A DNA stretch of 64,000 nucleotides from NCBI GenBank assembly GCA_947629865.1, contig CANRFJ010000003.1, positions 62,001-126,000 on the forward strand, written 5' to 3'. This document shows, piece by piece, positions 54,234 to 62,903 of this stretch; position 1 is the stretch's first letter, and each line of letters opens with the position of its first letter. Both the position numbers and the translations under genes were made by a program. The notes beneath the pieces are model-generated. The model was not told where the DNA came from, ran no database searches, and saw only the letters and a list, made by a program, of their open reading frames with translations. The stretch is from an uncultured Lachnospiraceae bacterium. GTDB taxonomy: Bacteria > Bacillota > Clostridia > Lachnospirales > Lachnospiraceae.

Positions 54234-55520
54234 TCATACACTTTTTTCTTTTTCCCTGAAATTTCCATCTTCATAATCATAGGCAAGCGTCAGCCGCACC
54301 AGGTACATACTAAGCCAAAAAACGCAAAAATCCAAATCCGGAATCGCAATTATCTGGCTTATAATAGTTGCAACTAAAAACATGGCAACTGATACGGTAT
54401 TTCTTCGCCGTATAGCAGCCAATAATATGGTCAATACCGATAAGGCAAAAAATGTAGTCCCTATAATTCCTAATTGTCCCAGAACAGAGGCATATAACTG
54501 GGATCCTCTTACTCTTTTGTAGCCAACCCCAAATAATGGATTTTTATTAAACTCCTCCATTGCATACATATCCCATCCCCTTCTCACAGTGCCCGAACCG
54601 CTTTGCAGTTTATTAAAGATAACATCACCTAATATATCCTGCATAGTGCCGGTAATTAGTAGTAATATTACCATAACTATTCCCAATGGAATTAAAAACT
54701 TTAATGCCTTTTTATTTTTACTGACAAGGAGATAAACTATTCCTGTTAATAATGTTGCAGCATACGCTGTAGACGAAAAAGTCAGCACAATTTCTATCAT
54801 AACTAAAATGCACAATATAAAACTTTTTCTATTCCAGATTTCCCTTGAAATTAAATAATAAAAACTTCCCACCAAAAACGGAGCGCAATAACTGGGTTCC
54901 ATAAAAAGTGAAAATATACGGGGATAATAACTAAGATTATACGCATACGAATCGCCGGTCGATTTCATGTTATAAATAAAAGTTTCTATCAAAAAATTTC
55001 GCGGAAGAATATTAGTTGTAATAAGAAATTGTAAAATTCCAACAGACACAACTACAATAATAATTCCCTCTATAATTTTATGCAGTTTCCTAATATGCAG
55101 TTTCCTTGCTATATATGGCACACTCAAATAAGTAATTATCAAAATCAACAGTTGCAGCAACTGTAAAATATATAACGCTATGGATCTATTTCTACCTGTA
55201 TCCGAATTTTGATATGCCATAACAACAATATAACCAAAAAACAACCATATAAATAAAGTCGATAATCTCCAATAGTTTTCTCTGGATTTTATAACCAGTC
55301 TTCTCTGCAATAACAGATGCGAATTCATTAAAATCCAAATTGAAAATACTATTGACACTACTACCTGGGGACCCATTTCATATTCGCCCCACACGACGAC
55401 AGATGTTGTCTGCATACACATGCCGAGAATTAATAATGTCATCATAATTTTTTCATTATTTTTTATAAAACCATATAGCAATATCGCTAGGAATGAAACT
55501 CCAAATACAGTTATACCCAT
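54234..55520 (-). CDS. wzy: O-antigen/capsule polymerase, Wzy-like
   Basis: A 428-residue membrane protein with about twelve segments and a large outer loop in the second half. It contains the Wzy/Wzc ligase-type stretch NPLFGVGYKRVRG in the loop (around residue 325), typical of O-antigen polymerases. It would link repeat units delivered by the flippase next door. The sequence is very AT-rich. Confidence 0.82.
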   Translation of the reverse strand: MGITVFGVSFLAILLYGFIKNNEKIMMTLLILGMCMQTTSVVVWGEYEMGPQVVVSIVFSIWILMNSHLLLQRRLVIKSRENYWRLSTLFIWLFFGYIVVMAYQNSDTGRNRSIALYILQLLQLLILIITYLSVPYIARKLHIRKLHKIIEGIIIVVVSVGILQFLITTNILPRNFLIETFIYNMKSTGDSYAYNLSYYPRIFSLFMEPSYCAPFLVGSFYYLISREIWNRKSFILCILVMIEIVLTFSSTAYAATLLTGIVYLLVSKNKKALKFLIPLGIVMVILLLITGTMQDILGDVIFNKLQSGSGTVRRGWDMYAMEEFNKNPLFGVGYKRVRGSQLYASVLGQLGIIGTTFFALSVLTILLAAIRRRNTVSVAMFLVATIISQIIAIPDLDFCVFWLSMYLVRLTLAYDYEDGNFREKEKSV

Positions 55521-55543
55521 TTAAATTTCGCCCCTTCTGTCTC

Positions 55544-56632
55544 CTATAACCTACTGTAAATCTCCTGTAATCTCAATGCCTCTGCACTAATATCATAACC
55601 ATGTTTACCTATACTCCTACAGGCCTCCAATGAGCATTTTTCTCTATCATAAACCTCTACCCCGAGCAGAGCATCCTTCCATCTTTCAATTGAATCATCT
55701 AAATTAAGATATTGGAGCAATGAAGATACACAGGCGTCTGTTGGTACATTGTCGGAAGCAAAACAATATAGTCCTGAAGCCTGTGCCTCAATCAATGCTA
55801 AACCAAGGCCTTCATATAAAGATGGAAATACAAATACATCCATACACTGCAGCAATTGCGATACATCTTCACGCATTCCCAAAAAAGTCACACTATCACT
55901 TATTCCTAAATTTCTACATTGTTCTTCTAATTCAGCCTGCATTTCACCGCCTCCTACAAGGAGAAGATGTGCGTTTTCTTTCTGCTTTTGTAATTCATAA
56001 AAGATTTGTATAAGAAATGAGTGATTTTTAGCCTCGTATAATTTTCCGACATTTCCCACTACAAATTTGTCAGTTAATTCCAGATTCTCCCGATACTTTT
56101 TTCTAATCGCTGCATCATATTTAAATTTTTCTATCGGAATGGCATTGTTCAGTACCGCATAATCCTTCCCGGAGAACAACCACCTCCCTGCTTGATCCGA
56201 AACTGCAATTCCCTGCGTATAACTCTTTTCAAAAAAACGAAGTAAAATTCTATGGAGCCATGGATGCCGACTCCGGGTAGTATGCCCATGTGCAATACGA
56301 ACAGGTACTTGCCTTCTTTTCGCCATTTCCAGTTCAAAAGCCATCGTTGCGCTGTTGCCATTCACATGTATCACATCATAATCATTCTCCTGCATTAGCC
56401 TGCTTATTTTTTTCAAATACTTAAAAAGATGCTTTTTCCTACTTCCCAAATTAAAATACCGTGAACCATTCCCTGCCAGTTCACTCTTAAGTACTTTTGG
56501 CGCCTCATTAGTTGACGCAAAATCTATTGTCAACCCGCTTTTATCCATGGCGCGATAGTAATTCATCATAACCGTTGTAAGCCCTCCAGATGGAACAAAT
56601 TCCGTCGTTATGACGATTAAAATATTTTTCAT
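55544..56632 (-). CDS. Family 4 glycosyltransferase
   Basis: A 362-residue GT-B enzyme: VITTEFVPSGGLTTVMMNYY at the start, RIAHGHTTRSRHPWLH near residue 110, FVVGNVGKLYEAKNH near 190 and the nucleotide-sugar region FPSLYEGLGLALIEAQASGL near 275. The family is EpsF/CapH-like retaining transferases that add a hexose or amino sugar to the lipid-linked unit. Donor and linkage cannot be told. A 78-base gap separates it from the gene upstream. Confidence 0.9.
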   Translation of the reverse strand: MKNILIVITTEFVPSGGLTTVMMNYYRAMDKSGLTIDFASTNEAPKVLKSELAGNGSRYFNLGSRKKHLFKYLKKISRLMQENDYDVIHVNGNSATMAFELEMAKRRQVPVRIAHGHTTRSRHPWLHRILLRFFEKSYTQGIAVSDQAGRWLFSGKDYAVLNNAIPIEKFKYDAAIRKKYRENLELTDKFVVGNVGKLYEAKNHSFLIQIFYELQKQKENAHLLLVGGGEMQAELEEQCRNLGISDSVTFLGMREDVSQLLQCMDVFVFPSLYEGLGLALIEAQASGLYCFASDNVPTDACVSSLLQYLNLDDSIERWKDALLGVEVYDREKCSLEACRSIGKHGYDISAEALRLQEIYSRL

Positions 56633-56710
56633 GTTTTACAACTCACTTTCATGCTTCCTTCACAGTTAAATTGCCGTATATTGCTCCTATCCCATATCCT
56701 TCCTCATTTA

Positions 56711-57871
56711 CTATTTATTAATTTCACTTAGTTTCAATATACGCTCGCAACTTCTTCCGTCATCATATTTATGAATGATTTTTTTTACTCTTTTTCTCTC
56801 ATCTTTATAAATATCCTGACCTGTGGCAAGCTCCTGCAAAAACTGGTAAAATTCTTCCTTACTTTTAATTTTATAACCCGGCATGTATTCTTCTGGATTT
56901 TCAAAGACAAATCCTCTGTGTTCTTTATATGAATCTATATCTGGAATCACATAGGCCAATGGTTTATCCAATAATAAAAACTGTAGCGATACAGAGGAGT
57001 AATCTCCAATCAGAACATCCACCTGCTGCAAAAACTGATACAAATCATAACCCAGTTCAAGAAAATCTGCATTTGAATAAATATGCAAATTTGATAATTG
57101 CATTTTCCTATATTGCTTTAGAACCTGAGCTCCATGCAATTTTACAATCAATTTATAATTATATTGCCGCAGTACATTATTTAAAATTTTATAATCATTT
57201 TCTTCAAAACAGGGAATTAAATTAGTGACCATGGAGTCATTATAATTTAATGTCTCTGATTGTTTAAAAGTAGGCAGCCATAATAAAATCTTATCATAAC
57301 AACCTAAATCATAAATCTGTTTTAATGGTCTATAAAATGAATCTGTTGTTGGTTCACTACAGACAAACACATTCGCTTCCTGACAATCATATTCTTTTGC
57401 CACAATTGGCACATAATAATCGCCCGTTGTTAAAATATAATTAAAATAAAACTCATCTCCATTATTTATCTTTGTCAATTTTCCCATTGTCTTGTAATCA
57501 CAGGTACCATGATTCATATGAATAACAATTTGATCCTTTGATGGTTTAATGGGAATTTGACCAGCCGTATAAAATACATGTCTGGACAACATAAACATCA
57601 ATATCCCTCTAATCTTAGTAATATAAATTACATTATGATTCTTTTCACCACTGTATTTGAGAGACTCAATAGCACAAATTATATTGTATTTTGAAGTATA
57701 TTCCTTTTCAACTAAATACTCCAACAAGGGTTTAAGATTATGCCTTAAACCCTCTGATGCTATATATAGCAAAACAAAATTGTCCCTTTTGGGGACAATT
57801 TTATTTATTTGATTGAGCAATCGAAATACCGTATTTTTTAATGCCTTTTTGATTATAACATTATTTAACAT
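56711..57871 (-). CDS. CDP-glycerol glycerophosphotransferase-family protein
   Basis: The 386-residue protein resembles TagB/TagF enzymes: VIHMNHGTCDYKTMG near residue 130 (position of WHGTPLK), LLWLPTFKQ near 215, and GDYSSVSLQFLLLDKPLAYV near 305, followed by the DSYKEHRGF motif. These use CDP-glycerol, CDP-ribitol or similar donors to add phosphopolyols to glycans. It fits the CDP-activating TagD fusion at the other end of the locus. The ATG at 57871 with GAGG upstream was chosen; an open frame continues back into the preceding gene. Confidence 0.85.
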   Translation of the reverse strand: MLNNVIIKKALKNTVFRLLNQINKIVPKRDNFVLLYIASEGLRHNLKPLLEYLVEKEYTSKYNIICAIESLKYSGEKNHNVIYITKIRGILMFMLSRHVFYTAGQIPIKPSKDQIVIHMNHGTCDYKTMGKLTKINNGDEFYFNYILTTGDYYVPIVAKEYDCQEANVFVCSEPTTDSFYRPLKQIYDLGCYDKILLWLPTFKQSETLNYNDSMVTNLIPCFEENDYKILNNVLRQYNYKLIVKLHGAQVLKQYRKMQLSNLHIYSNADFLELGYDLYQFLQQVDVLIGDYSSVSLQFLLLDKPLAYVIPDIDSYKEHRGFVFENPEEYMPGYKIKSKEEFYQFLQELATGQDIYKDERKRVKKIIHKYDDGRSCERILKLSEINK

Positions 57872-57897
57872 GATTGTCTTTACCTCTTGGATCCTGA

Positions 57898-58797
57898 TTA
57901 TATTTTTACCTTTCCAACGATCTTCAAAACCTTCTGACTTTCGCCTCCACACGCAACAGCTCCGCGATGTGCATTTTCCGGATACAAAACAATACAATCA
58001 CCGGTTTTAAGCGTTACTCTTGCCATTCTCCCTGGTATATTCCAAAACATTACATCCTTTGCCGAATTATAATTTTCTTTCATTGTCAAACGTGATATAT
58101 CCACTAAATCCATAATTTCCTCACCTTTTACCATTATCTGGATATCCACAAATTTTCTGTGTGATTCCAATTTAGTTTCAGCTTCCTCTTTTGTCTGATA
58201 ACTTTGAACCATGTAGAAAAATTCTTCATTTACGATCACTTTTTTGCCAATATCCATCGCTGAAACAGTTATATTCTTAAGATAATTGACTGCATAATTC
58301 ACTCTTTTTTCAATTGCCGCCTGATCAGGTCCTGAATTGCCGAGCCACTCAACAAATTCGCGCAATGCCCCATTTCCTGCATCGCCAGAACATACATAAT
58401 CCGCTATCGCTTTTATTTCCTGAACAGCATCGGAGGGACATCCAATTATTCCGCCAGCTTGTTTAATTGAAAGCATACACTTCAAATCGATTATATCATC
58501 CCCAAAATATGCACAATTCCCAAGTTCTGATTCTCCTACAATTTCTGTCAGGGCGCCCAACTTATCCGTCTTTCCCTGATAAACTTCCTTTATCCCGAGC
58601 TCATTGCAGCGATTTTGAACAATTGAACTTGTCCTTGCAGTAAGAATAATAGGGACGATGCTACCTGACTTAAGTAAAGAGGTAATCGCATAGCCATCCT
58701 TCACCGAAAAGGCTTTCATTGTTTCACCATACGGTCCCATGTAAATTTTTCCATCTGTAAGTGAACCGTCTACATCCATTACAAGGTACCTTATCAT
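57898..58797 (-). CDS. KdsC-like HAD phosphatase fused to YhcH/NanQ-type domain
   Basis: Two domains in 299 residues. Residues about 1-150 are a KdsC/CMP-sialate-type HAD phosphatase (MDVDGSLTDGKIYM, LTARTSS, GKTDKLGAL, YFGDDIIDLKCM). Residues about 160-299 are a YhcH/YjgK/YiaL beta-barrel (SYQTKEEAETKLESHRKFVD, IQIMVKGEE, VLYPENAHRGAVA), the family of NanQ sialate anomerase. A phosphatase and an anomerase on one chain suits synthesis of a 2-keto-acid sugar before CMP activation. It lies six bases after the TPP enzyme C-part. Confidence 0.88.
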   Translation of the reverse strand: MIRYLVMDVDGSLTDGKIYMGPYGETMKAFSVKDGYAITSLLKSGSIVPIILTARTSSIVQNRCNELGIKEVYQGKTDKLGALTEIVGESELGNCAYFGDDIIDLKCMLSIKQAGGIIGCPSDAVQEIKAIADYVCSGDAGNGALREFVEWLGNSGPDQAAIEKRVNYAVNYLKNITVSAMDIGKKVIVNEEFFYMVQSYQTKEEAETKLESHRKFVDIQIMVKGEEIMDLVDISRLTMKENYNSAKDVMFWNIPGRMARVTLKTGDCIVLYPENAHRGAVACGGESQKVLKIVGKVKI

Positions 58798-58803
58798 AGT
58801 TCA

Positions 58804-59916
58804 TTATTCTCCTATAAGTTCGTTTACTCTTTTTTGAAGTACCACATCCAGGTCTGGTTTGATTACACCGTTTTCCCACATTATCTTGGGAATCAACGGT
58901 GTTAATGGCGGCAGCATAATATTCAGAAGACAGGGTTGAGCATCATATAGCCATTCTTTATAGTTATCAAGTTTTTCGAAAGATTCAAGAGTAGCCGCTC
59001 TAATACCATAAGCTGTCGCAATCTTTTCAAAATCAGGAACAGAATACCCACTCTCAACAGTTGTAATGTTAAATCTTCCATTATAGGAGCCATTTTGAAT
59101 TTCGCTGATTTTACCTAATTCTTTGTTATTTAAGACAAAAATTTTTATTGGAAGTTTCTCTCTATTGACTGTTTCCAATTCCTGTATATTCATCTGTAAT
59201 CCGCCATCACCTGTAATGCAATATACAATTCCCTTATTATTGGAAATCGATGCTCCAATGGCATATGGAAGTCCTACGCCCATGCTGCCGTAACTTCCAC
59301 CTATAATTATTCTTCCCTCTTTGCCCTTTAGGCAAAGAGACTGAGCGGTCCAACAGACAATTTGTCCAATATCAACTGTTACAACAGGATTCTCCGGCAA
59401 TAATTGCCCAATTTTTCTAACTGCTTTATTCCCGGCCGTATCATCATATCCATCCAATAATTTTCTGGCTTTCTGACATCTGTTCCACCAGTCGGTATAA
59501 TCCGGAATCGCTTCCTTTAGAAGCTGCTTTATAAAATACCGGGCGTCAAAATTATATTTTTCTTCGTCCTCCTTAATCTGCCTGCCTAATTCATACTGAT
59601 CTACATCACATCTGATTAATTTTGCTTTAGGTGCAAACAATCCTTTTAAATGCCCAATCTGCCGAAGTCCTAATCTTGCTCCAACAGAAACAACAAGATC
59701 GCACTCATTCAAAATCATATTAGAAATTCTATTTCCATAGGTACCAATAAAGCCAATCCTGTACTTATCCTGTACCATGTCAACAGTATTCATACTGGTT
59801 AGCACTGGAATATGCGTTTTCTCAATTAGTTCATAAATCAAATCTCCAGCTTCCGCAGAGCGAACGCCATTACCAATTATCAATACTGGCTTTTTGGATA
59901 TCGAATGGAAAATCAA
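58804..59916 (-). CDS. TPP-dependent acetolactate synthase-like enzyme, central and C-terminal part
   Basis: The 370 residues cover the central domain (KKPVLIIGNGVRSAEAG) and the complete TPP-binding domain (GGSYGSMGVGLPYAIGAS, GDGGLQMNIQELETVN, VLNN). It is the second part of an enzyme whose N-terminal part is encoded in another frame at 59870-60403. The start is a TTG with a very strong AAAGGAGGTG eight bases upstream. The missing linker and the frame change at an A5 run (59891-59895) suggest a deletion or frameshift. The two parts could still be made separately and reassemble. Confidence 0.72.
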   Translation of the reverse strand: MIFHSISKKPVLIIGNGVRSAEAGDLIYELIEKTHIPVLTSMNTVDMVQDKYRIGFIGTYGNRISNMILNECDLVVSVGARLGLRQIGHLKGLFAPKAKLIRCDVDQYELGRQIKEDEEKYNFDARYFIKQLLKEAIPDYTDWWNRCQKARKLLDGYDDTAGNKAVRKIGQLLPENPVVTVDIGQIVCWTAQSLCLKGKEGRIIIGGSYGSMGVGLPYAIGASISNNKGIVYCITGDGGLQMNIQELETVNREKLPIKIFVLNNKELGKISEIQNGSYNGRFNITTVESGYSVPDFEKIATAYGIRAATLESFEKLDNYKEWLYDAQPCLLNIMLPPLTPLIPKIMWENGVIKPDLDVVLQKRVNELIGE

Positions 59917-60403
59917 TTAAAACACCTCCTTTTCTGCCTGTCGTCGCCAGATTATAAGCTCTGCAAACAATTTCAGGAAATGTTTCAGCATGGTTTGGCG
60001 ATACTGAATATTTTGTAATATGTTTAGTCATCGATACAATTTCCATCTCCTGAAATCCGTTCTGTCTGACTCCCGAATGTCCCCTCTGCTCTCTAGTTGG
60101 CACATTGCCACTGATTCCCATTAAGGGAACACCGTCAAACCACGCATCTGCAAGTCCGCCAAACGCATTAACCGCTCCCGGACCAGAGGTAGTAAAATAT
60201 ACACCAAGCTTTCCATTTGCACGCGCAAAACCATCCGCAGCATAAGCGCAGCCCTGTTCATTGTAGCAGACGTGAACACTGATCTCTCCTTTACGGGAAT
60301 ATAGCGCATCAATAAAAGGAACAATATATCCACCCGAATAACCAAATACATCTGTGATGCCTTTTTTTATCAAAAAATCAACGAGATATTCCGCACAATT
60401 CAT
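59870..60403 (-). CDS. TPP-dependent acetolactate synthase-like enzyme, N-terminal (PYR) part
   Basis: The 177 residues form the pyrimidine-binding domain: CAEYLVDFLIKKGITDVFGY at the start, VCYNEQGCAYAADGFARANG with the catalytic Glu, and TSGPGAVNAFGGLADAW. It ends at a stop just after LIDFPFDIQ, where the central domain should begin after a linker of some 35-50 residues. The ATG at 60403 overlaps the aldolase stop (TGATG), with AAAGGTGAG upstream. On a single chain the enzyme would decarboxylate a 2-keto acid such as pyruvate and ligate the two-carbon unit. Confidence 0.75.
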   Translation of the reverse strand: MNCAEYLVDFLIKKGITDVFGYSGGYIVPFIDALYSRKGEISVHVCYNEQGCAYAADGFARANGKLGVYFTTSGPGAVNAFGGLADAWFDGVPLMGISGNVPTREQRGHSGVRQNGFQEMEIVSMTKHITKYSVSPNHAETFPEIVCRAYNLATTGRKGGVLIDFPFDIQKASIDNW

Positions 60404-61437
60404 CACAACTCACCTTTCCTGTACTTTTCATACAACGCATCAAGCACTGCAAAATCTGTTTTAGAATAATTGATTCCATACCGTGTTCTCTGCTGTTGGG
60501 GCAGCGCCTCTACCAAATCAAACATTTCATCTGCAGTACAACCGTGTTTTTTCTCCAAATGATATACATTATCCACATGCGCATGTTTTGTCCCACATAT
60601 ATACATAGGAAGGTCGTATCCCCAATGAACTTCTGTCAGTACGGGCGTAATGTATCTGTCGATTGTCTTAAGCAGTTTCCGAAGATCATAATCCCCTCCA
60701 CAGTGCTTATTAATATAATCAGCAAGCAATTCTGTTTTTGCATTTCCCGCACCACGCCCCATACCAAACAAGGAGCCGTCCACTATAATGTTCCTGCCAG
60801 TTTCCTCCGATAATTCAATCATTCTCTCAGCCAAAGCGCATGATAATCCCAAATTATCGTGAGAATGTAGGCCGATTTTGATATCCCGATCGAGCAAAGA
60901 ATCAATCTGTCTGAAAATATGCGTAAGGTCCTTCATATCCATTGCACCAAATGTATCCACTATAGATAATGAAGCAGGCCTAACATTATTTACCTTTTCT
61001 ATCAAGCTTTTTCTGTCATCATCCGTATAACTTATTGAATCCATAGGATTAAACTGGATATAATATCCCTTTTTCATTGCGCCCGCACAAAATTCCAGCG
61101 CGTCATCTATTTCATGCTGTGCAAATGAAATTCTAATCCATTTAAAAGAAATTCCTTTATATGCGTCTAATTTGTCCAGAGAATATCTGCTGTTGTCGCA
61201 AAACCCAAGAAATTCCGTATTTTTACAATCGGCTGGTATATATTCTCCCGCGTCAATCGTATTCTTATAAACCAGCGTGTCATCTGTAACGTGAGTCTGC
61301 AAAAAACCAGTCTCCACAAAATCAATGCCGGCATCTACCAGTCCTTTCATAATGCCCTTCACAAATTCGGGACTGGAGTTCTTATTAAAAAGATATCCTC
61401 CGTCCCTGACAGTGCAATCCGTTATCTGTACACTCAT
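60403..61437 (-). CDS. HMGL-like (DRE-TIM) aldolase
   Basis: A 344-residue TIM-barrel of the HMGL-like family, like 4-hydroxy-2-oxovalerate aldolase: DCTVRDGGYL at the start, IVDTFGAMDMKDL, GLHSHDNLGLSCALAERMI near residue 200, and GMGRGAGNAKTELL near 230. These make or break carbon bonds next to a keto acid. Its position between the cytidylyltransferase and the TPP enzyme suggests it builds the carbon chain of the sugar, in place of KdsA/NeuB. The first 53 bases overlap the end of the cytidylyltransferase gene; GGAGA lies upstream. Confidence 0.88.
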   Translation of the reverse strand: MSVQITDCTVRDGGYLFNKNSSPEFVKGIMKGLVDAGIDFVETGFLQTHVTDDTLVYKNTIDAGEYIPADCKNTEFLGFCDNSRYSLDKLDAYKGISFKWIRISFAQHEIDDALEFCAGAMKKGYYIQFNPMDSISYTDDDRKSLIEKVNNVRPASLSIVDTFGAMDMKDLTHIFRQIDSLLDRDIKIGLHSHDNLGLSCALAERMIELSEETGRNIIVDGSLFGMGRGAGNAKTELLADYINKHCGGDYDLRKLLKTIDRYITPVLTEVHWGYDLPMYICGTKHAHVDNVYHLEKKHGCTADEMFDLVEALPQQQRTRYGINYSKTDFAVLDALYEKYRKGEL

Positions 61438-62086
61438 TTTTTAACATCTCCTTATAGATGGCATTACATATTTCAAAATCCTCCGGATAATCAATATCCA
61501 TAGCCTCTATTTTGCCTACCTCCCTGATATACGGATGAATACCTACCCTTCTATTATGTTCCATGAAGGATTCTTTGGTAAACACATATGCTATGGATGT
61601 TTCCCCATAAATAAGCGGCAAATCCTGTGTGCGGGGAAAATGATCCGGATCAAAGTTTATTGGTTTTTCATCTTTCCACATAAACGTGCGAAATACTTCG
61701 GCACAGAACGCACTATCGTATTCACCGCTCATAACATGTCTGACACAATCATCAATGGTTTCCGGCTTTGCAAAAGGGGAAGTACTGTGAGCATTAACAT
61801 AAATATCAGCATTGACGCTTTTCATAAATTCTCTGATAAAATCATTGGCATTTATGTTATCACCATCCAGATATTCTGGTCGTTGAAGAAATGACACACC
61901 GGGAAGTATGTAATCCCTTACAGTTTTATCAGAACAATATACATAAACTTCGTCAATTGTTTTTGCATTGAGACATACTTTCTGGATAAAATGCATTAAT
62001 GGAGTACCATCAAAAAAGGGTTTAATATTCTTCCCATGTACTCTCTTGCTGTCCATTTTTATTGGAATCAACGCTACTGTTTTCAT
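61385..62086 (-). CDS. Acylneuraminate/KDO-type cytidylyltransferase
   Basis: The 233-residue protein belongs to the NeuA/KdsB family: ALIPIKMDSKRVHGKNIKPF at the start, YVNAHSTSPFAKPETIDDCV near residue 95, and GETSIAYVF. The end of the motif AMDIDYPEDFE is typical. It should link CMP to a 2-keto-3-deoxy acid or similar sugar. The ATG at 62086 has GGAGG five bases upstream. No NeuB, NeuC, KdsA or KdsD gene is present in the window. Confidence 0.88.
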   Translation of the reverse strand: MKTVALIPIKMDSKRVHGKNIKPFFDGTPLMHFIQKVCLNAKTIDEVYVYCSDKTVRDYILPGVSFLQRPEYLDGDNINANDFIREFMKSVNADIYVNAHSTSPFAKPETIDDCVRHVMSGEYDSAFCAEVFRTFMWKDEKPINFDPDHFPRTQDLPLIYGETSIAYVFTKESFMEHNRRVGIHPYIREVGKIEAMDIDYPEDFEICNAIYKEMLKNECTDNGLHCQGRRISF

Positions 62087-62102
62087 AATTTCCTCCAAAA
62101 CA

Positions 62103-62903
62103 TTAAATTATTGCATCAAAATTCGTACGTTCAAAAATTTCCAATTTCCCTCCGCGTGTCGCATTATATATTTTTATATTGTGTGATTCGGCATATTCCC
62201 TCGCACTCTCATAAGCCGAAAAAGTATACTCGATATCTGGCGGCATACCTATTTTCTCCGGATCATACATTCTCTCATCCGCATATGAATTTTTATTGAT
62301 TACGCGATTACTTACGGAATAATTTGAATCTACTCCTAACAGATAAATCTCCTGAAATCCCATATATACTGCAAACTGTATTGCTGTATATGTAACCGAT
62401 AATCCATCATATACAGTCACCTCCGGATCAGAAGAAAATGGCGGCTTCTTTCTTTTAAAACTATAATCATAATTATTATCAAAATAAACCGCATTCCTTA
62501 TATCATATCTTTTTTGTCCTGTCGGTTTAATAAACTTTACTATAGAAGTATCAATGGCATCAATATCTTCTTTGCAAGATCTTATCAACGTAGGATCCTG
62601 ACAAAAATAAAATGTTGGTCGCCAGTATGTTTTATCAAACAGTACATAAATTCTATTACTTGCAAAAGTTATTTCGTTGCTGATTTTTTCCAAATCTTCT
62701 TTCTTCAGACTCGGTCCGTTACCTATTATGAAACACCTTTCTCCACGATACATATCCTTATATTTTTGCAATAAAGGAAGCGATTGATTGCGCAGATACA
62801 GTATTCTTGGGTGCATTATTTTATAAAATAGCGGTCGTAACATATTTTTAATATTATTCTTCATTTTCTCCATAGACATTATCCCATCCTTTACTGTTCT
62901 CAT
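62103..62903 (-). CDS. DUF115/MptE-like protein, possible CMP-sugar transferase (GT42-like)
   Basis: The 266-residue protein has the motif CFIIGNGPSLKKEDLEKI near residue 55, AIQFAVYMGFQEIYLLGVD near 180, and an end KIYNATRGGKLEIF. The same layout (GNGPSL, GxKEIYLxGxD, then a final strand) occurs in DUF115 proteins and in GT42 sialyltransferases such as Cst-II. Next to the cytidylyltransferase, it is a good candidate to transfer the CMP-activated sugar. Its start overlaps the gene upstream by four bases (ATGA). Confidence 0.62.
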   Translation of the reverse strand: MRTVKDGIMSMEKMKNNIKNMLRPLFYKIMHPRILYLRNQSLPLLQKYKDMYRGERCFIIGNGPSLKKEDLEKISNEITFASNRIYVLFDKTYWRPTFYFCQDPTLIRSCKEDIDAIDTSIVKFIKPTGQKRYDIRNAVYFDNNYDYSFKRKKPPFSSDPEVTVYDGLSVTYTAIQFAVYMGFQEIYLLGVDSNYSVSNRVINKNSYADERMYDPEKIGMPPDIEYTFSAYESAREYAESHNIKIYNATRGGKLEIFERTNFDAII

